Shown here one piece after another: positions 1-10,396 of a stretch of DNA of 55,134 nucleotides. Position 1 is the first letter of the stretch; the number at the start of each line of letters is the position of its first letter. The stretch covers positions 1 through 55,134 of the forward strand of contig JABANN010000188.1 in the NCBI GenBank assembly GCA_013115125.1, given 5' to 3'. The notes below the pieces were generated by a model that was not told the origin of the DNA, made no database searches, and saw only the letters and a program-made list of their open reading frames with translations. The stretch is from Perkinsus olseni. Its lineage: Eukaryota; Perkinsozoa; Perkinsida. The translations under genes were made by a program, and so were the position numbers.

Positions 1-3000
1 TTTCGTAACTCGTCCCAGTTGGAGCTGGCGGCGAGAAAAACACGATATTCCAAATTTATTTGGAGGGCTGTATTTCCCTCGCTCTTGCCAAGGAAGAGAG
101 ACCGAGTGGAACGATAGCGGTGTCGCTCAACATCCCCGTCGGAGTCGGGTGTATCCGTGCTGCACTATCGCCCTCAGAGTGGTCGCGTCCATGAAGCGGT
201 TCGAAGTCATAAACCCCTCCAACATCGTCAAGGGAGCATTCAAGGTCCCCAACGTCGTCTTCAAATCCATCTTCCCGGAACCCCTCATGGACGGCGACCT
301 CATCGAGTTCACCGCTCCCGGAGGCTTCGACCTCCGCGGCTTGACCGCTGGCTCGTGCAACGAGTAATGCACCGCGCCGGTATGCTGAACGATCAGGGTC
401 CATTGGCAGGTACGTGGCGTCGCCGTTGTTGACGACGAAGCCATCTTGCCAGTGCTCGAGCGTTGGCTGCAGTATGACCTTCGTTCTCAAGTACGACAGA
501 GTTCGCTCCGTACCATCACACCGCCTCCTCTCAGCGAGGGGAGTACCCCTGCCTTGTCGCAAGGGGCCCTTCTGGAGTTCACAGTGTCAACTGTCAACCC
601 TATAAAATCGCCCACATTGATGAGGTCGTTCTGGAAGGTCTCCCATACTAGGTAGGTGATGCACGACCTCAACTTCCTCCTAGGAAGGCGTCTCACAGGG
701 GGTCCACAGTCCGAGCTGCGGACGGCACGAAAGGCTGGGAGGTGATCTCGCAGCTCACTGGGGTCAGCGTAGACCTCGTCGGTGTCAACCAAGGGGCGGG
801 AAGCTACTCAGACATCGACATCACCTTCACCAGCGTCAGCGCAGCCAGAGTGTTGCGAGTAAGAATCTTTTCTCTTGAGGTGGTCGACTAAAGATCTTTT
901 CCAGATAGAAGCAACGGAGCCCTCGGGCTTCGACTTCATGGATGCCCAAGTCGATCCTCCGGTCCAGATGGTTCCGGTAAGCCTACCACGACACGGCCCT
1001 CGAGATCGCCCAGCCTCAGTTCGAGCTCACGGATGAAGAGCTGGCCACGGAGGGCGCTACCCGCTCATTCGTAGTCCTGTCCAACGTGAACATCTTCGTC
1101 GGTGCCGCTACTACAGTCAGGGTGTCAAATGTGAGGCCTAGCGTCGTTCCGAGGGGGAGGCTGTAGTCTTAGGTCCGCCTAGGGGATGTGGGGGGTCAGT
1201 CAGTCTTCACGGTCGAGACGTTCAAGGACCTCCTCAGCATGGACGCTCTCATTGACGAGAGCAGAGGCTTCGATGAGGGCTTCAGCCTGCCCGGAAAGGT
1301 GCCGTCAGGAGGCCTCAGGGACCCCTCGCTACAACGCCCTTCATTCCCCCATTCTCGAAGCTTAGCGAGGGCGTTTCTATTGTCTTTGTCTCGGCCAATG
1401 AATCATCCAGCAGGACTCGAGAGTGTTCAGGTGATCGTCCTCGACGGAGAGGAGGACCCCTCGACAGCACCCCACCTCAGCAGTAAGGGAAGGGCCACGT
1501 TAAGGCGAGGGAAGAGAGCTCCTCGTGCTCAGGCATGTTCGCGGAGCAAGCCTGGCTTCATCCTGTGAAGTCACTTCTGGCGGCGCGAGTTGACGAGGAG
1601 GCAAGAGCGGTGTTCTCGGTGAGGTTCACACAGAATGTAGGGCATCTGCTTCGCTGGCCTGTTTGCCACTCTGTTTGCTTCTCAGGTGTACGCTAAGGAG
1701 AAGCTCATCATTGGGGTAGAGATGGTGGTGCCTGAGGTCGTTACACCGTCGCCATCGGAAGAGGGTGAGTAGGGCATGTTGTGGTATCGCGGATGAGTCT
1801 CTCAAGATGCCACCACGACGCCCATAGTGGTCGAAGCACCACCGCCTGTGCCGTACGAGCTGAAAAGCAAGAGTTTCATCGTGCGTGGCACATCCTCGGT
1901 GAGCCTGGTGCCAGGGGCCGGGCAGCTGGATGGGAAGCGTAGGTTCAAACTGCCACTGCAGTGGACAAGGCCACCGGTAACATCGAATGCCTGCTCCTCG
2001 GCCACGACGGGGAGGTGGTGTTGAACACAGAGGAGACGTACGTCCAGGGACCGATCGGCAACTTTTTCGAGTGGATTTCCCAGATACGAGATCGTCATGA
2101 CTGTTGTCCCGAAGCCGGGTAAGCAGACCTGGAGGATGTACACTCAGAAGGCTGGAGAGGCTCTTCCGAGCAACACGAATGATGGCGGGACGCCGGGGTT
2201 CAGCCCGGTAAAGAACGTCCGAGGGCCCTGGGGCGATACCTCTCTCTATCAGGTCTTGGCTCTAGGCATGACGGTGACTCCCTTAAGGAAGCCACCGAGG
2301 GCGGAAATAGAGGTGGACCTCAAGTTCGACGTGAGGGGGCAAGAGATATCGGTAAGCACCCCCTGTTGTTGGCAGGGCTGTACGAGCTTCCTTGGCAGGC
2401 ACTCACAGTGATCGCTCCAGAGGGCTTCAGTTTTCCACCCGAGGGATGCGGCCCGGTGTGCTTCCCAGAAGGGGAATGGGCCAACACTGGGAGGCGCATC
2501 GCGGTTATTCGCAGCACCGTTGGTAGGCGAGCCCGCCAGCCTCTCCAGGCCAGCTGGTCTGTTCGTCGTAGGAATTACCATCCCACCTCAAGTCACCAAA
2601 AGTCCAATACGGATCATGGCCATCACTCCCGACAGGAGCCCCGCCTCTCTTAAGTGGTTCTTCGAAGCTGCCGACCGCGGCGTGAGTCTCGAGAGGGCGC
2701 TGCTGATACTGGGTAACTTGAGTGTCTCTCAGGGCACGGCTTTGGGTTGGGCGGAGGGCGATGGCTTCGAAGTCGACCAGATGCGCAATGTGAAGCTGTC
2801 GTAAGTTGGCTGCCCTCCGCGGGGCTTATTGGCCGGCTCTCATCAGATATGCCGGAATTTCGAGTGCCGTGGCGACAGAAGAGATATTGGTGTGGTTCGC
2901 GCTGAGCTTCGACGTCTCGGCGGCCAGAGCTAGCCAGATCGTAGTCGTGCAGCCGAAAGAGTGAGTCGAAGGGCAGCCGAGGGCAGTCGCGACCCTGTTC

Positions 3001-4121
3001 TTCAGATACAAGCTGCGATGCTCTGACGCGGCTTTTGTGGTCCCTGTGTCCTTGCCTGGTGGGCATCCAGAATGCACGGAAGAGTATCCCCTCACATTAA
3101 CCCTTAATAATAACGGGTAAGTATATCATCCACTGAGCGATGGATGCACTTTCATGTCATCATTGTAGCACTTCACTGGACGTCGGGAGCTATGCATTCA
3201 CAGTGAGGCTGCAGAACCCAGCAACCACGCCTGGGAACAACACGTTTGATGTCCTCGTTAAGAGCAGCGACGGAAAGGTGGGGCTGCTCCTCCCGTGTAG
3301 CCAGGGCTCTCACTTCCTCCCAGGTTGTGGATGCAGCATTCGGTGTGCCTGGCTTGGACATAGCGGCGGCGTACGTCGTGGACCCCTTCGTCTACTGGTC
3401 GTCCAGTATCCCAAGCAGCATGACTCGGGTCAGGATTGCGGCGAAGCTATTCGCTGGCCAACTAGAAATCTCAGATCACGATTGGCTTCGAAGTGAAGGC
3501 CAGTGTTGACACGTTCAAGGCGATTTTGATTACACTACCACCGGACTTCGTCCACCTCATTGGCAACCCCACCGAGATCATCAACGATAATAAGGACTTC
3601 CCGGTCGCCTCGGGTGAACATATTTGCCTGAAACTGCATAGTGAAGTCACTTGTTCATGGCTGTGCAGGAACTGTTTGGGCCGACGTGAGCAATTCAAAC
3701 AGAGTGAAGATTCTCATGGACGATACCACCGCTCTCACCGTCATACGCCCCGGGTAAGCCGAGTGCAGCTGAGAGGGTTTGGCTTCTCTGACTGTGCTCA
3801 GGAAGTATTCATGGACCTTCCCGATCCGGCTGCCGAGGGAACTGCCGGGGAGAAATATATGGTACATTTCTTTCTGTGGGAGTAGAGAATGCAACCAGCA
3901 TGATGGGGATAACGTAGGTGGGGGACGGCTCGGTTCATCGGACGAATATCTATCAGGTCATTATTGATCACCCTGTTCCTGGCTTCGATTTCTACGACGA
4001 GTCTCCTGTTACCGTCTTGAACACCGAGCCGGGTTCTGTCGCAACCCATAGCACCCCGCCAGACTCAGCTATTCCGCTTTCAACGATTATTGTTTTGTTC
4101 GCAGCGATTGTGTATTATTAA
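1..4121 (+). CDS. Large repeat-bearing surface protein, 3' portion, many short introns
   Basis: The gene enters from the left edge and ends with TAA at 4119-4121. Short exons join in frame over short GT-AG introns, for example acceptor AG at 408-409 with the exon resuming at 410. Translated exons are beta-rich and extracellular in style. A short motif recurs: FTAPGGFDL near 325, EPSGFDFMDA near 920, IAPEGFSFPPEG near 2420, LPPDFVHLIG near 3537 and PVPGFDFYDES near 3975. This suggests a tandem domain of roughly 150-200 residues. The protein ends in a hydrophobic stretch (PLSTIIVLFAAIVYY) with no charged tail after it, the layout expected of a GPI-anchor signal or a terminal membrane anchor. 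I do not recognise the family. A role as a cell-surface or wall protein is inference. The exon model is incomplete and the start lies outside the window. Confidence 0.6.
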
Positions 4122-4518
4122 ATTCATCTCATTTATGAGGATTCGCATGATTGTATGTATGATTGCTTAGCGGTTGTTACGCTTGGGAGGGGTTGAGTTG
4201 ATAGTCACAGACTCATGAGGGCCACCACAGACTGAGGAAATCTCTCACTAAATAACACAGTATTCATGAGGACTCGAAGAACGCGAACGGATGGCGCAAA
4301 GAAGCCGATGACATCAAAAAGACGCCATTGAAGTTCGCAGAACTCCTGGGGCCGCCTGATTTGCCGTGTTCGTTTTCTACCTCAAGTTCACGCGCGCGCG
4401 ACTTGCAAGTACAGGTGAACTGTTGACCCCTTCAAAAACTCAAGCTCCATCGTTGAAATGAGAATCGTTGTTGGATTGTGATGATGATATTGACAAGGCA
4501 TTCTATGGGGCACTGGGC
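4122..4518. other. Intergenic, convergent gene ends
   Basis: About 400 bases lie between the stop of the surface-protein gene and the stop of the minus-strand mitochondrial gene. No coding stretch, RNA gene or clear repeat is visible. It probably holds the two 3' untranslated regions. Confidence 0.5.
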
Positions 4519-5518
4519 TCAATTGGGGTTGTCCGCGGCACCATCTTCGGCAGGGAGTACCTGAGGTTGACTGACGAGAGCAGGCCGCACGACTGAGCCT
4601 ACCTTAACAGTGCTTGAATTGCCACACCCTGGGCAGGAGGTACTCTGCATCGAATCGGCTCTCCCTCGGGAGAGGTGACCTCGATCTGAACCGACACATG
4701 CACCCTCCGTGATCACAGAATTCATCGCTACCATGAGATGTCCTTTGTTCTGTCCAATCCTAGCATGGGAGCCTCCCTCTGCAGATCCTTCCGCTGCACT
4801 CAGTGCCTCCACGCCCGACATTGCTTCCGGGTCACGGAAGTTGAGAGCCTGACTAGTTTGCATGACGGAAGCGGAAGCGCGTTTCTCGCCTCCCACCAAG
4901 ATTTGTCCAGCGCCCTTCCACCCCACTGAAAATTCATTAACCTTGGCCGGAGTGTCCCCTTCAGCTGGCTGTGTGAGGACAAGCTTCATCGGATTGTTAC
5001 CGGAAGCCTAATGGCAAAGCACATGAAACGCATGAGTCAGGAGCGAGGCTGACCTCAGGGTTGCGCACGACGTTGCCGAAGTCGAGCTTGAGGCGGATGT
5101 TCTTTCCATTTGCCTGGGGGTCGGTATAGTAGAATTGATTGATGGGGAGTGCGGGCTTCGTGAAGCCGCCGAATTTGTTGCCGCTCCAACTCTTCTTATA
5201 GAAGGAGTTGCCGTTCCCGCCCGCCTTGTAGCCCTGACCGTTGCCATAGCCCCCGTTACCGATTTTTTTCTGATAGCCTCCGTAGCCGTAACTTTTCTGG
5301 TAGCCGCCGTTCCCATAACTCTTTTGGTAGCCGCCGATACCATAGCTCTTGCCGTAATTGTTGCCATAACCTTGACTGTAGCCTCCATTGCCACTGCCGT
5401 TCCCACTCTGGCTGTAATAGGAGCAGCGCCCTCCGCTGCTCGCTGACAGCAGACAAGGCACCGCCCTTTGAACGAGGCTCTTCGCACCGCCGACGGAATA
5501 AGACGATGGGACCAACAT
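4519..5518 (-). CDS. Mitochondrial-targeted Gly/Tyr-rich protein, 317 aa, two exons
   Basis: Exon 1 runs 5518-5054 and exon 2 runs 5007-4519. They are joined over a 46-nt intron (5053-5008, GTCAGC to TTAG) in phase 0, giving 317 residues. The N-terminus is rich in Ser, Arg and Ala without acidic residues (MLVPSSYSVGGAKSLVQRA), with RCSYYSQ near residue 32, as in a mitochondrial presequence. Residues about 40-110 are a Gly/Tyr/Asn/Lys low-complexity tract with repeats of GGYQKSYG. A folded-looking domain follows, starting near QFYYTDP and including GKNIRLKLDFGN and VNEFSVGWKGAGQILVGG. The C-terminus is polar and holds a CPGC pair. Gly/Tyr-rich tracts beside a small basic domain are common in RNA- or ssDNA-binding proteins, so an organellar nucleic-acid-binding role is plausible, but I do not recognise the domain. 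Confidence 0.7.
5215..5400 (-). repeat. Imperfect tandem repeat coding GGYQKSYG units
   Basis: On the minus strand this stretch encodes repeated Gly-Gly-Tyr-Gln-Lys-Ser-Tyr-Gly units with Asn/Tyr/Ile variants. It lies inside exon 1 of the mitochondrial Gly/Tyr-rich protein and probably varies in length between strains. Confidence 0.7.
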
Positions 5519-6028
5519 TGGAACTTTCCCCCAACTACAACAGACTTTACTTCCACCTTCAACGCGAAAAAAGAGTTTTCATGAAATAAGGAGCCAGCAT
5601 GAATAACTATGACTTCAACAGTGTACACATCACAGGTGGTATATACATCACAGGAGAGCTGCTAACATGCTTCATGTTACTACTCAACCACATCATCATC
5701 ATCATCATCAGAACATTTCATCGCTTTCGGTCAAGTCGCTATCTCCAGTCGGACCTGACCAGCTAATGCGTAAATACGCTCAGTACTGCTGTTACCAGCA
5801 TCACAGCAGCGCCCTGACCCGAGGCCAGCCTCCAAGTCAGCAGGCATCTGAGAGAACTACGGAGTGAGCGAGGTGATGGAAAGCTGTGGATCCTACCGAG
5901 CCGAGCGCCTCCTTGGCAGGCAAGCTTCGCAGACTCTCTCGCCTGGGCGACTCCGACTGCTGAGAATTGACGAGCGGCCGTTCCGGAGTGCCCAAGGCCT
6001 ACGCAGGGATCCACTGCTGCCGGAGTTG
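5519..6028. other. Intergenic between two minus-strand genes
   Basis: Holds the presumed promoter of the Gly/Tyr-rich gene and the 3' end of the adenylyl cyclase. Apart from the CAT microsatellite and a near-duplicated short phrase (acatcacagg at about 5625 and 5645), nothing is recognisable. Open frames here look like chance. Confidence 0.4.
5691..5710 (+). repeat. (CAT)n microsatellite
   Basis: Nearly seven uninterrupted CAT units. An open frame over it would read as a histidine run, but there is no support for a gene here. Confidence 0.9.
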
Positions 6029-9023
6029 CTAGTAAACACAGGCTGCCATTGGCCCCCGTGCAGAGCCTGTCTCGCCATTCCTCAAGCGTCTTCTTATTCG
6101 GGAGGACCTGCGCACCACTCCAACGCCAACTTCCGAGCGGAGGCAGCGTACACTTCTATCCTTGGTGCTCTCCATCTCCCTCTCTATGAAGAACGTCCTC
6201 ATCAGGCCCTTACCCTTTATGAACATATCCCCCCGGTCGACCAGCTCGAAGTCCCCTTGTATGCGCTGCGCTGTGGCCTCCGAGCAATGCACCTGAGCCG
6301 CCGCCGCTGCAGCTGCTGTGGCCTTGTGGGGCCGCTCACCTTCATGGGCTCGCCGTGGCTCTCCATCCGAGACGCTGTGTTCACACAGTCGCCCCAGACG
6401 TCGTAGATGAACTTCTTCCGGCCAATCACCCCCGCCACGCAAGAGCCAGAGTGACACCCGACCCGCAGTGCCAGAGGGTTACCCATGTCATCGCAAAACC
6501 TGGAGAGGCCACAGCAGAGGCCATCACGGCGACTAAGCAGGAGCGGGCTAATACACGCCAACATCAGCAACCATGTCGAGCCCCATGCGGGCTACAGCGT
6601 GAGCGTGGAGGGGATGGGGGGTGGGCAGGCCTGCCGCTGCCATGTACCTTACATGATGCGGTCGTGCGCAAAGAAGGATGACCGGCAGCGTACGCGTCCC
6701 CGATAGTTTTTATTTTCTCGAGGCCGTGCTTCTCGGCGATATTGTCAAACATGAAGAAGAGCTCATTGAGCAGCAACAGGACTTGTTCGGGAGGCACTCT
6801 CGAGGAGATAGAGGTGAACCCAACGACGTCAGCGAAGAGGATTGATGCATCGCTGTAACTGATAGCAGAATAAGCCGGAGTCCTGCTACAACGAGTCCGC
6901 TAATAATGATGAGTATCGGCAGTTCGACAGCGGCAATCTACGGACGGTAAAAGAAGTGTAAAGTGTAAAGGAGTAGCAGCAGCAGATACAATGTGGGAAT
7001 GACAAGCATGCAATATTCTCTCCTACGGAAAGCCCACAAACTTCTCATTTTCCATCCCTCAATCTGAATGCACACTGGCGTCAACAGACTCCGTCAAAAT
7101 ACGGTGCACACGAAGAAGACACGCGTGAGCCTCCAGAAGGTCGAACCTTACAACTCAGCGAGTGCCGAGTTATACAAGCCGCTAGTTGAGGCATTTCCAC
7201 CAACCGCCGCCGCCGCCGCGGCTGCTGCTGCTGTAGCTGCTATGCCCGCAAAACTCCGACTGTGCGGCACGCCACTACGCTTAGTGCTCTTGCCAGTGAG
7301 CAGCTGCGCTTGAGAGGATGCCGCCGCTATCTGAAGGGATCCTGCCAAATCTGCCTAACAGCACGATAGTCTCCTACTTGCATGGTGAAGGCCGCTGAGT
7401 TCTGACTACTGATGGCGTAACCCCCCTGCTGCTGGACCTGAGACCGACAAGGAAGGGACACCCCTCCGCGAGGCCGATGCCGAGCCCTCACTCCGTTAGG
7501 AACGTGCAAGTAGTTGGACTGGCCACAGTTGGTTTGAGCCAGCAGCTGACCTACCGACGATACACCTGAGCTTCGTGACTGCACCGCACCCACAGACCAC
7601 CCGCCGCCGTACTCCGGGCCGTGTTGCACACCGACACCGCGCTGAGGTCCTGCTGCTGCCGCTCCTTCAGAGTGTCAATGATCCGTTTGGGAAGTACCTT
7701 AACGTAGATTCGAACCTGGCTCGTTCGCAGCGACGCACATTCCTGAGTAGCCGGTCACTTCTCTGTGACTCAATAGTAACCATCAGTGACTGCACGAAGT
7801 CCTTGCGGCCCAACACCTACAGCAGCCACGGCCACGGGCTCACCGAGGCTCGGCGATACTACCTCGAGCGAGTAGGTGAGTATTGCCATGAACAGAGCAC
7901 TCACTACCATGATGACGGGGTCCGTCGGAAGGTCGAAGAATTCGCCATGACGCTCAGCCACCGTTGGGAAGGAGGCGCGCAGGGCCACAAAGAGGACAAT
8001 CTGGTACCTGTTTACAACACTAGACTATCGAGATTCAAGAGAGGCTGATCGATGTGCAACCTTACACAGAGACAGCGACCATGAGGATGAACCTGAGCCT
8101 GTAGAGGCAGGCGGTGACCAGAAGCAGGATGCAGAAGGTACTGGCCTCGTCCATCGGCCACGTGTACCAAGCAATCAGTTCCGGCCCCAGGTACCTGTTG
8201 AAGGGGTACCTCAGCCGTGAGGCATGTGCCCTTCATCACATCCAGAGGAGAGCCAGTGTGGTTGTGAACCAAGCAAAGCAGGACTGGAAGGCCTGGAAGT
8301 ACTGCACTAGCCAGCGGCGTGAAGATCTCCGACGAGGACGGTTGGAGGAACGTCCCACACTCTCATGGGAGGCTCGAAGGGAGGCCGTGCTGCTGCTGCT
8401 GCGAGGAGGAGGCGACGGCTCCCGAACTAGGATCGAGACGATAGTAAAGTGAATCTAAAGAGCCACGATAGAGGATGGGAGGATACTCCGGGGCCCGGAG
8501 TCCGGGCTCACCAGGCCAAGATAGATGAGAGCGTTGAGGGGCTCGGCCAGTAGGACCCTGCCGAATGTCGCCTCCGGGTAACGGTTGTGGAGCGACTCGT
8601 ACCTACGAATACGGAAGTTCATGGACAGTCCATCGAAGGTGACGATGATGATGGTGCGAGCGTGTGCTGCCTCCCAAAGACCACTAACTTAGGGCCACAA
8701 CAAGGAAGCCTCCGAGGACCAGTATGAGGCTCAACACTCGTATCAATTGTAAACTCTTATATGCTAAGTCAATTTGGTACCTGAAGGCTGTCCAATAAGA
8801 CGACCGGCAGGTCCTGCCGGGCAGGATAAGTACAATACCCTTTCTCGAGGCCGGGGTTCTCGAACTCCAGTGTGAGCCAATGCATGCTCTGGCCGTGGCG
8901 AGCCCAGAGCTCGTGTCGGTTCAACTTGTCGTAGAGCACCGCGTCCCATTTACCTACAGCACTCCCGTAGGGGCCAGAGACAGCGGGCGCCGGAGTGCTC
9001 AGAAATGCATGACAGCAGTTCAC
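6029..9023 (-). CDS. Membrane adenylyl cyclase, single class III catalytic domain
   Basis: Many short exons join to a class III cyclase. The N-terminal part (about 9020-7850) encodes hydrophobic segments, for example [20 protein letters not shown] and [20 protein letters not shown], probably six. A linker reading [20 protein letters not shown] follows, a form usual just before cyclase domains, and then low-complexity sequence with polyalanine. The catalytic domain has the first metal Asp in [10 protein letters not shown] (about 6840), the second Asp and adenine-specifying Lys in [10 protein letters not shown], the adenine-specifying Asp in YDVWGD, and the transition-state Asn/Arg in VNTASRME. 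It ends at [13 protein letters not shown]. Introns at 6648-6693 and 6293-6339 join these parts in frame. The residue pattern indicates ATP to cAMP, not GTP. With one domain it should act as a homodimer in a membrane. The first exon and start codon are not resolved, and exons upstream of 9023 are possible. Confidence 0.85.
7200..7245 (-). repeat. GCC/GCT low-complexity tract (polyalanine) in cyclase linker
   Basis: A run of GCC and GCT/GCA triplets reads as polyalanine on the minus strand, between the linker and catalytic domain of the adenylyl cyclase. It may be coding linker or intronic. Confidence 0.6.
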
Positions 9024-9460
9024 CGATTATTACAGTATAATTTTCCGTTTTTGGGGTTCTTGCAATCGTGTAACCTCAGAGGAATGCGGAGGGTCCAAGG
9101 AAGCAGAGACACAACGGAGAAGTCCCACCTGATCACCGAAAATGTCCTCTCCAAGCAGACGTTAGACGAACAAACTGTGAGGGGCTGGCGGTACCTTATC
9201 AAGGCACCCTTGCCCCTTGGGGGAGGTAGCGGAAAGGCATCCCATTCGGGAGGGTCACTAGCCCCGCTATTCTTCACCTCTGCAGTACCATTGAGAGTAC
9301 CTGTACCGCCCGCTCTCAGTAAGGTACGACCATGCTAGAGACCGTACTCGTGGATCCCCTATTGGTGACACGCATCGGCCCACCATCCATCACAGCAGGG
9401 CCGTGCTCCAGCGAGGAAGCCCTGGTCACCACACCCTTGCCCCTTCACAAGACTTATGGC

Positions 9461-9478
9461 TACTACTACTACTACTAC
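9461..9478 (+). repeat. (TAC)6 microsatellite
   Basis: Six uninterrupted TAC units in non-coding sequence. Confidence 0.9.
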
Positions 9479-9877
9479 CTGCCCTCTACGGAGTAAATGC
9501 TGCCTCCTGCTTGATGCTCCATCTCGGTGGACGAGGACTTTCGGGAACGGAATAGCCTCATCTTCCAATGACAAACTACTGTTACCTCGTCGCAAGAGTA
9601 GAAATCCCACCTCCTAGAAGCTGTGATAAGGCCACCAGTGGACTCAAGCGGCGAATGGTACAGCCCTCATGCCCCACCCCGACCCCCAGCAGTATAACAC
9701 TACCAACGCAAAGCCCACTGGGGACCTAGCCGTAGTATGAGACACAGCTTGTGCGACAGTGCAGTCGGACATCATCGAATCCTTAGTAGGAAGTTACAAA
9801 CGGCCGTGGTTATCGAGGCTTGCGAGTATGAGTATTAATAACATTAGGATATAGCCATCCAGCGAGGACCTCCAAGT

Positions 9878-9937
9878 CAGCGAAAGCACATTGCTTGTGA
9901 GCCTCTGGGACCCACAGCGGATGCCGTTGCGTACACT
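9878..9937. repeat. Copy 1 of a conserved element downstream of the transporter pair
   Basis: Two blocks, of about 23 and 26 nt, each match the stretch at 12365-12420 with one mismatch and are separated by a short variable spacer. Both copies lie on the 3' side of a minus-strand amino-acid transporter. It could be a leftover of the tandem duplication or a retained 3' regulatory element. Confidence 0.75.
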
Positions 9938-10396
9938 AGTATGGTCCTCGCCCAACGATGGTAGTATGGAAGAATGAGTGGTGTTAATGATGACTAAGTA
10001 TTACAGAGATCGCAGGACAGTAGACAGAGAGAATAGAATGCGAGAATGATAGTCGTGTTAAGAACGACAATACTACTCCCGGCAAAGGAAAAGCTCCTAA
10101 GAGTATAGGGCACTAAGCCAGCACCGTCCATCCGGCATCAACAAGGAATCACCAGGGTAACAACAGCGATAGCAGCCTTCGAAAGACCCCACTGTGTCAC
10201 CGGGATAGAACAGCGAGGCTGCAGAGAGGTAGTGAGAGAAACTGTCTACAGCTGGACAGCTAAATGCATCATCAAATCCGCAGAGTGTAATGAACGGTCG
10301 ACGAAACCGTACTCGGTAAAAATTGGAGGAACTCTAGCTGGCTCATCAACACTCCCGCCGAAGAGATGACGGGATGCCCGCCAGCTTTCGGAGAAG

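Larger units (their letters stand above)
9024..10396. other. Gene-poor stretch with duplicated element and (TAC)n
   Basis: The left end may contain 5' exons or the promoter of the adenylyl cyclase. The rest lies downstream of the first amino-acid transporter. It contains a (TAC)6 microsatellite at 9461-9478 and the element at 9878-9937 that is repeated behind the second transporter. I see no convincing gene, and open frames are short with no protein-like composition. Confidence 0.5.

Noticed and set aside
5667-5867. Small plus-strand frame with six histidines
   Set aside because: It arises from the CAT microsatellite and lacks any protein-like sequence outside the repeat.
7683-7715. tRNA B-box-like phrase (ggttcgaatc) on the minus strand
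   Set aside because: The flanking bases do not form a T stem, no A box lies at the right distance, and the stretch fits the intron and exon start before the [13 protein letters not shown] segment of the cyclase.
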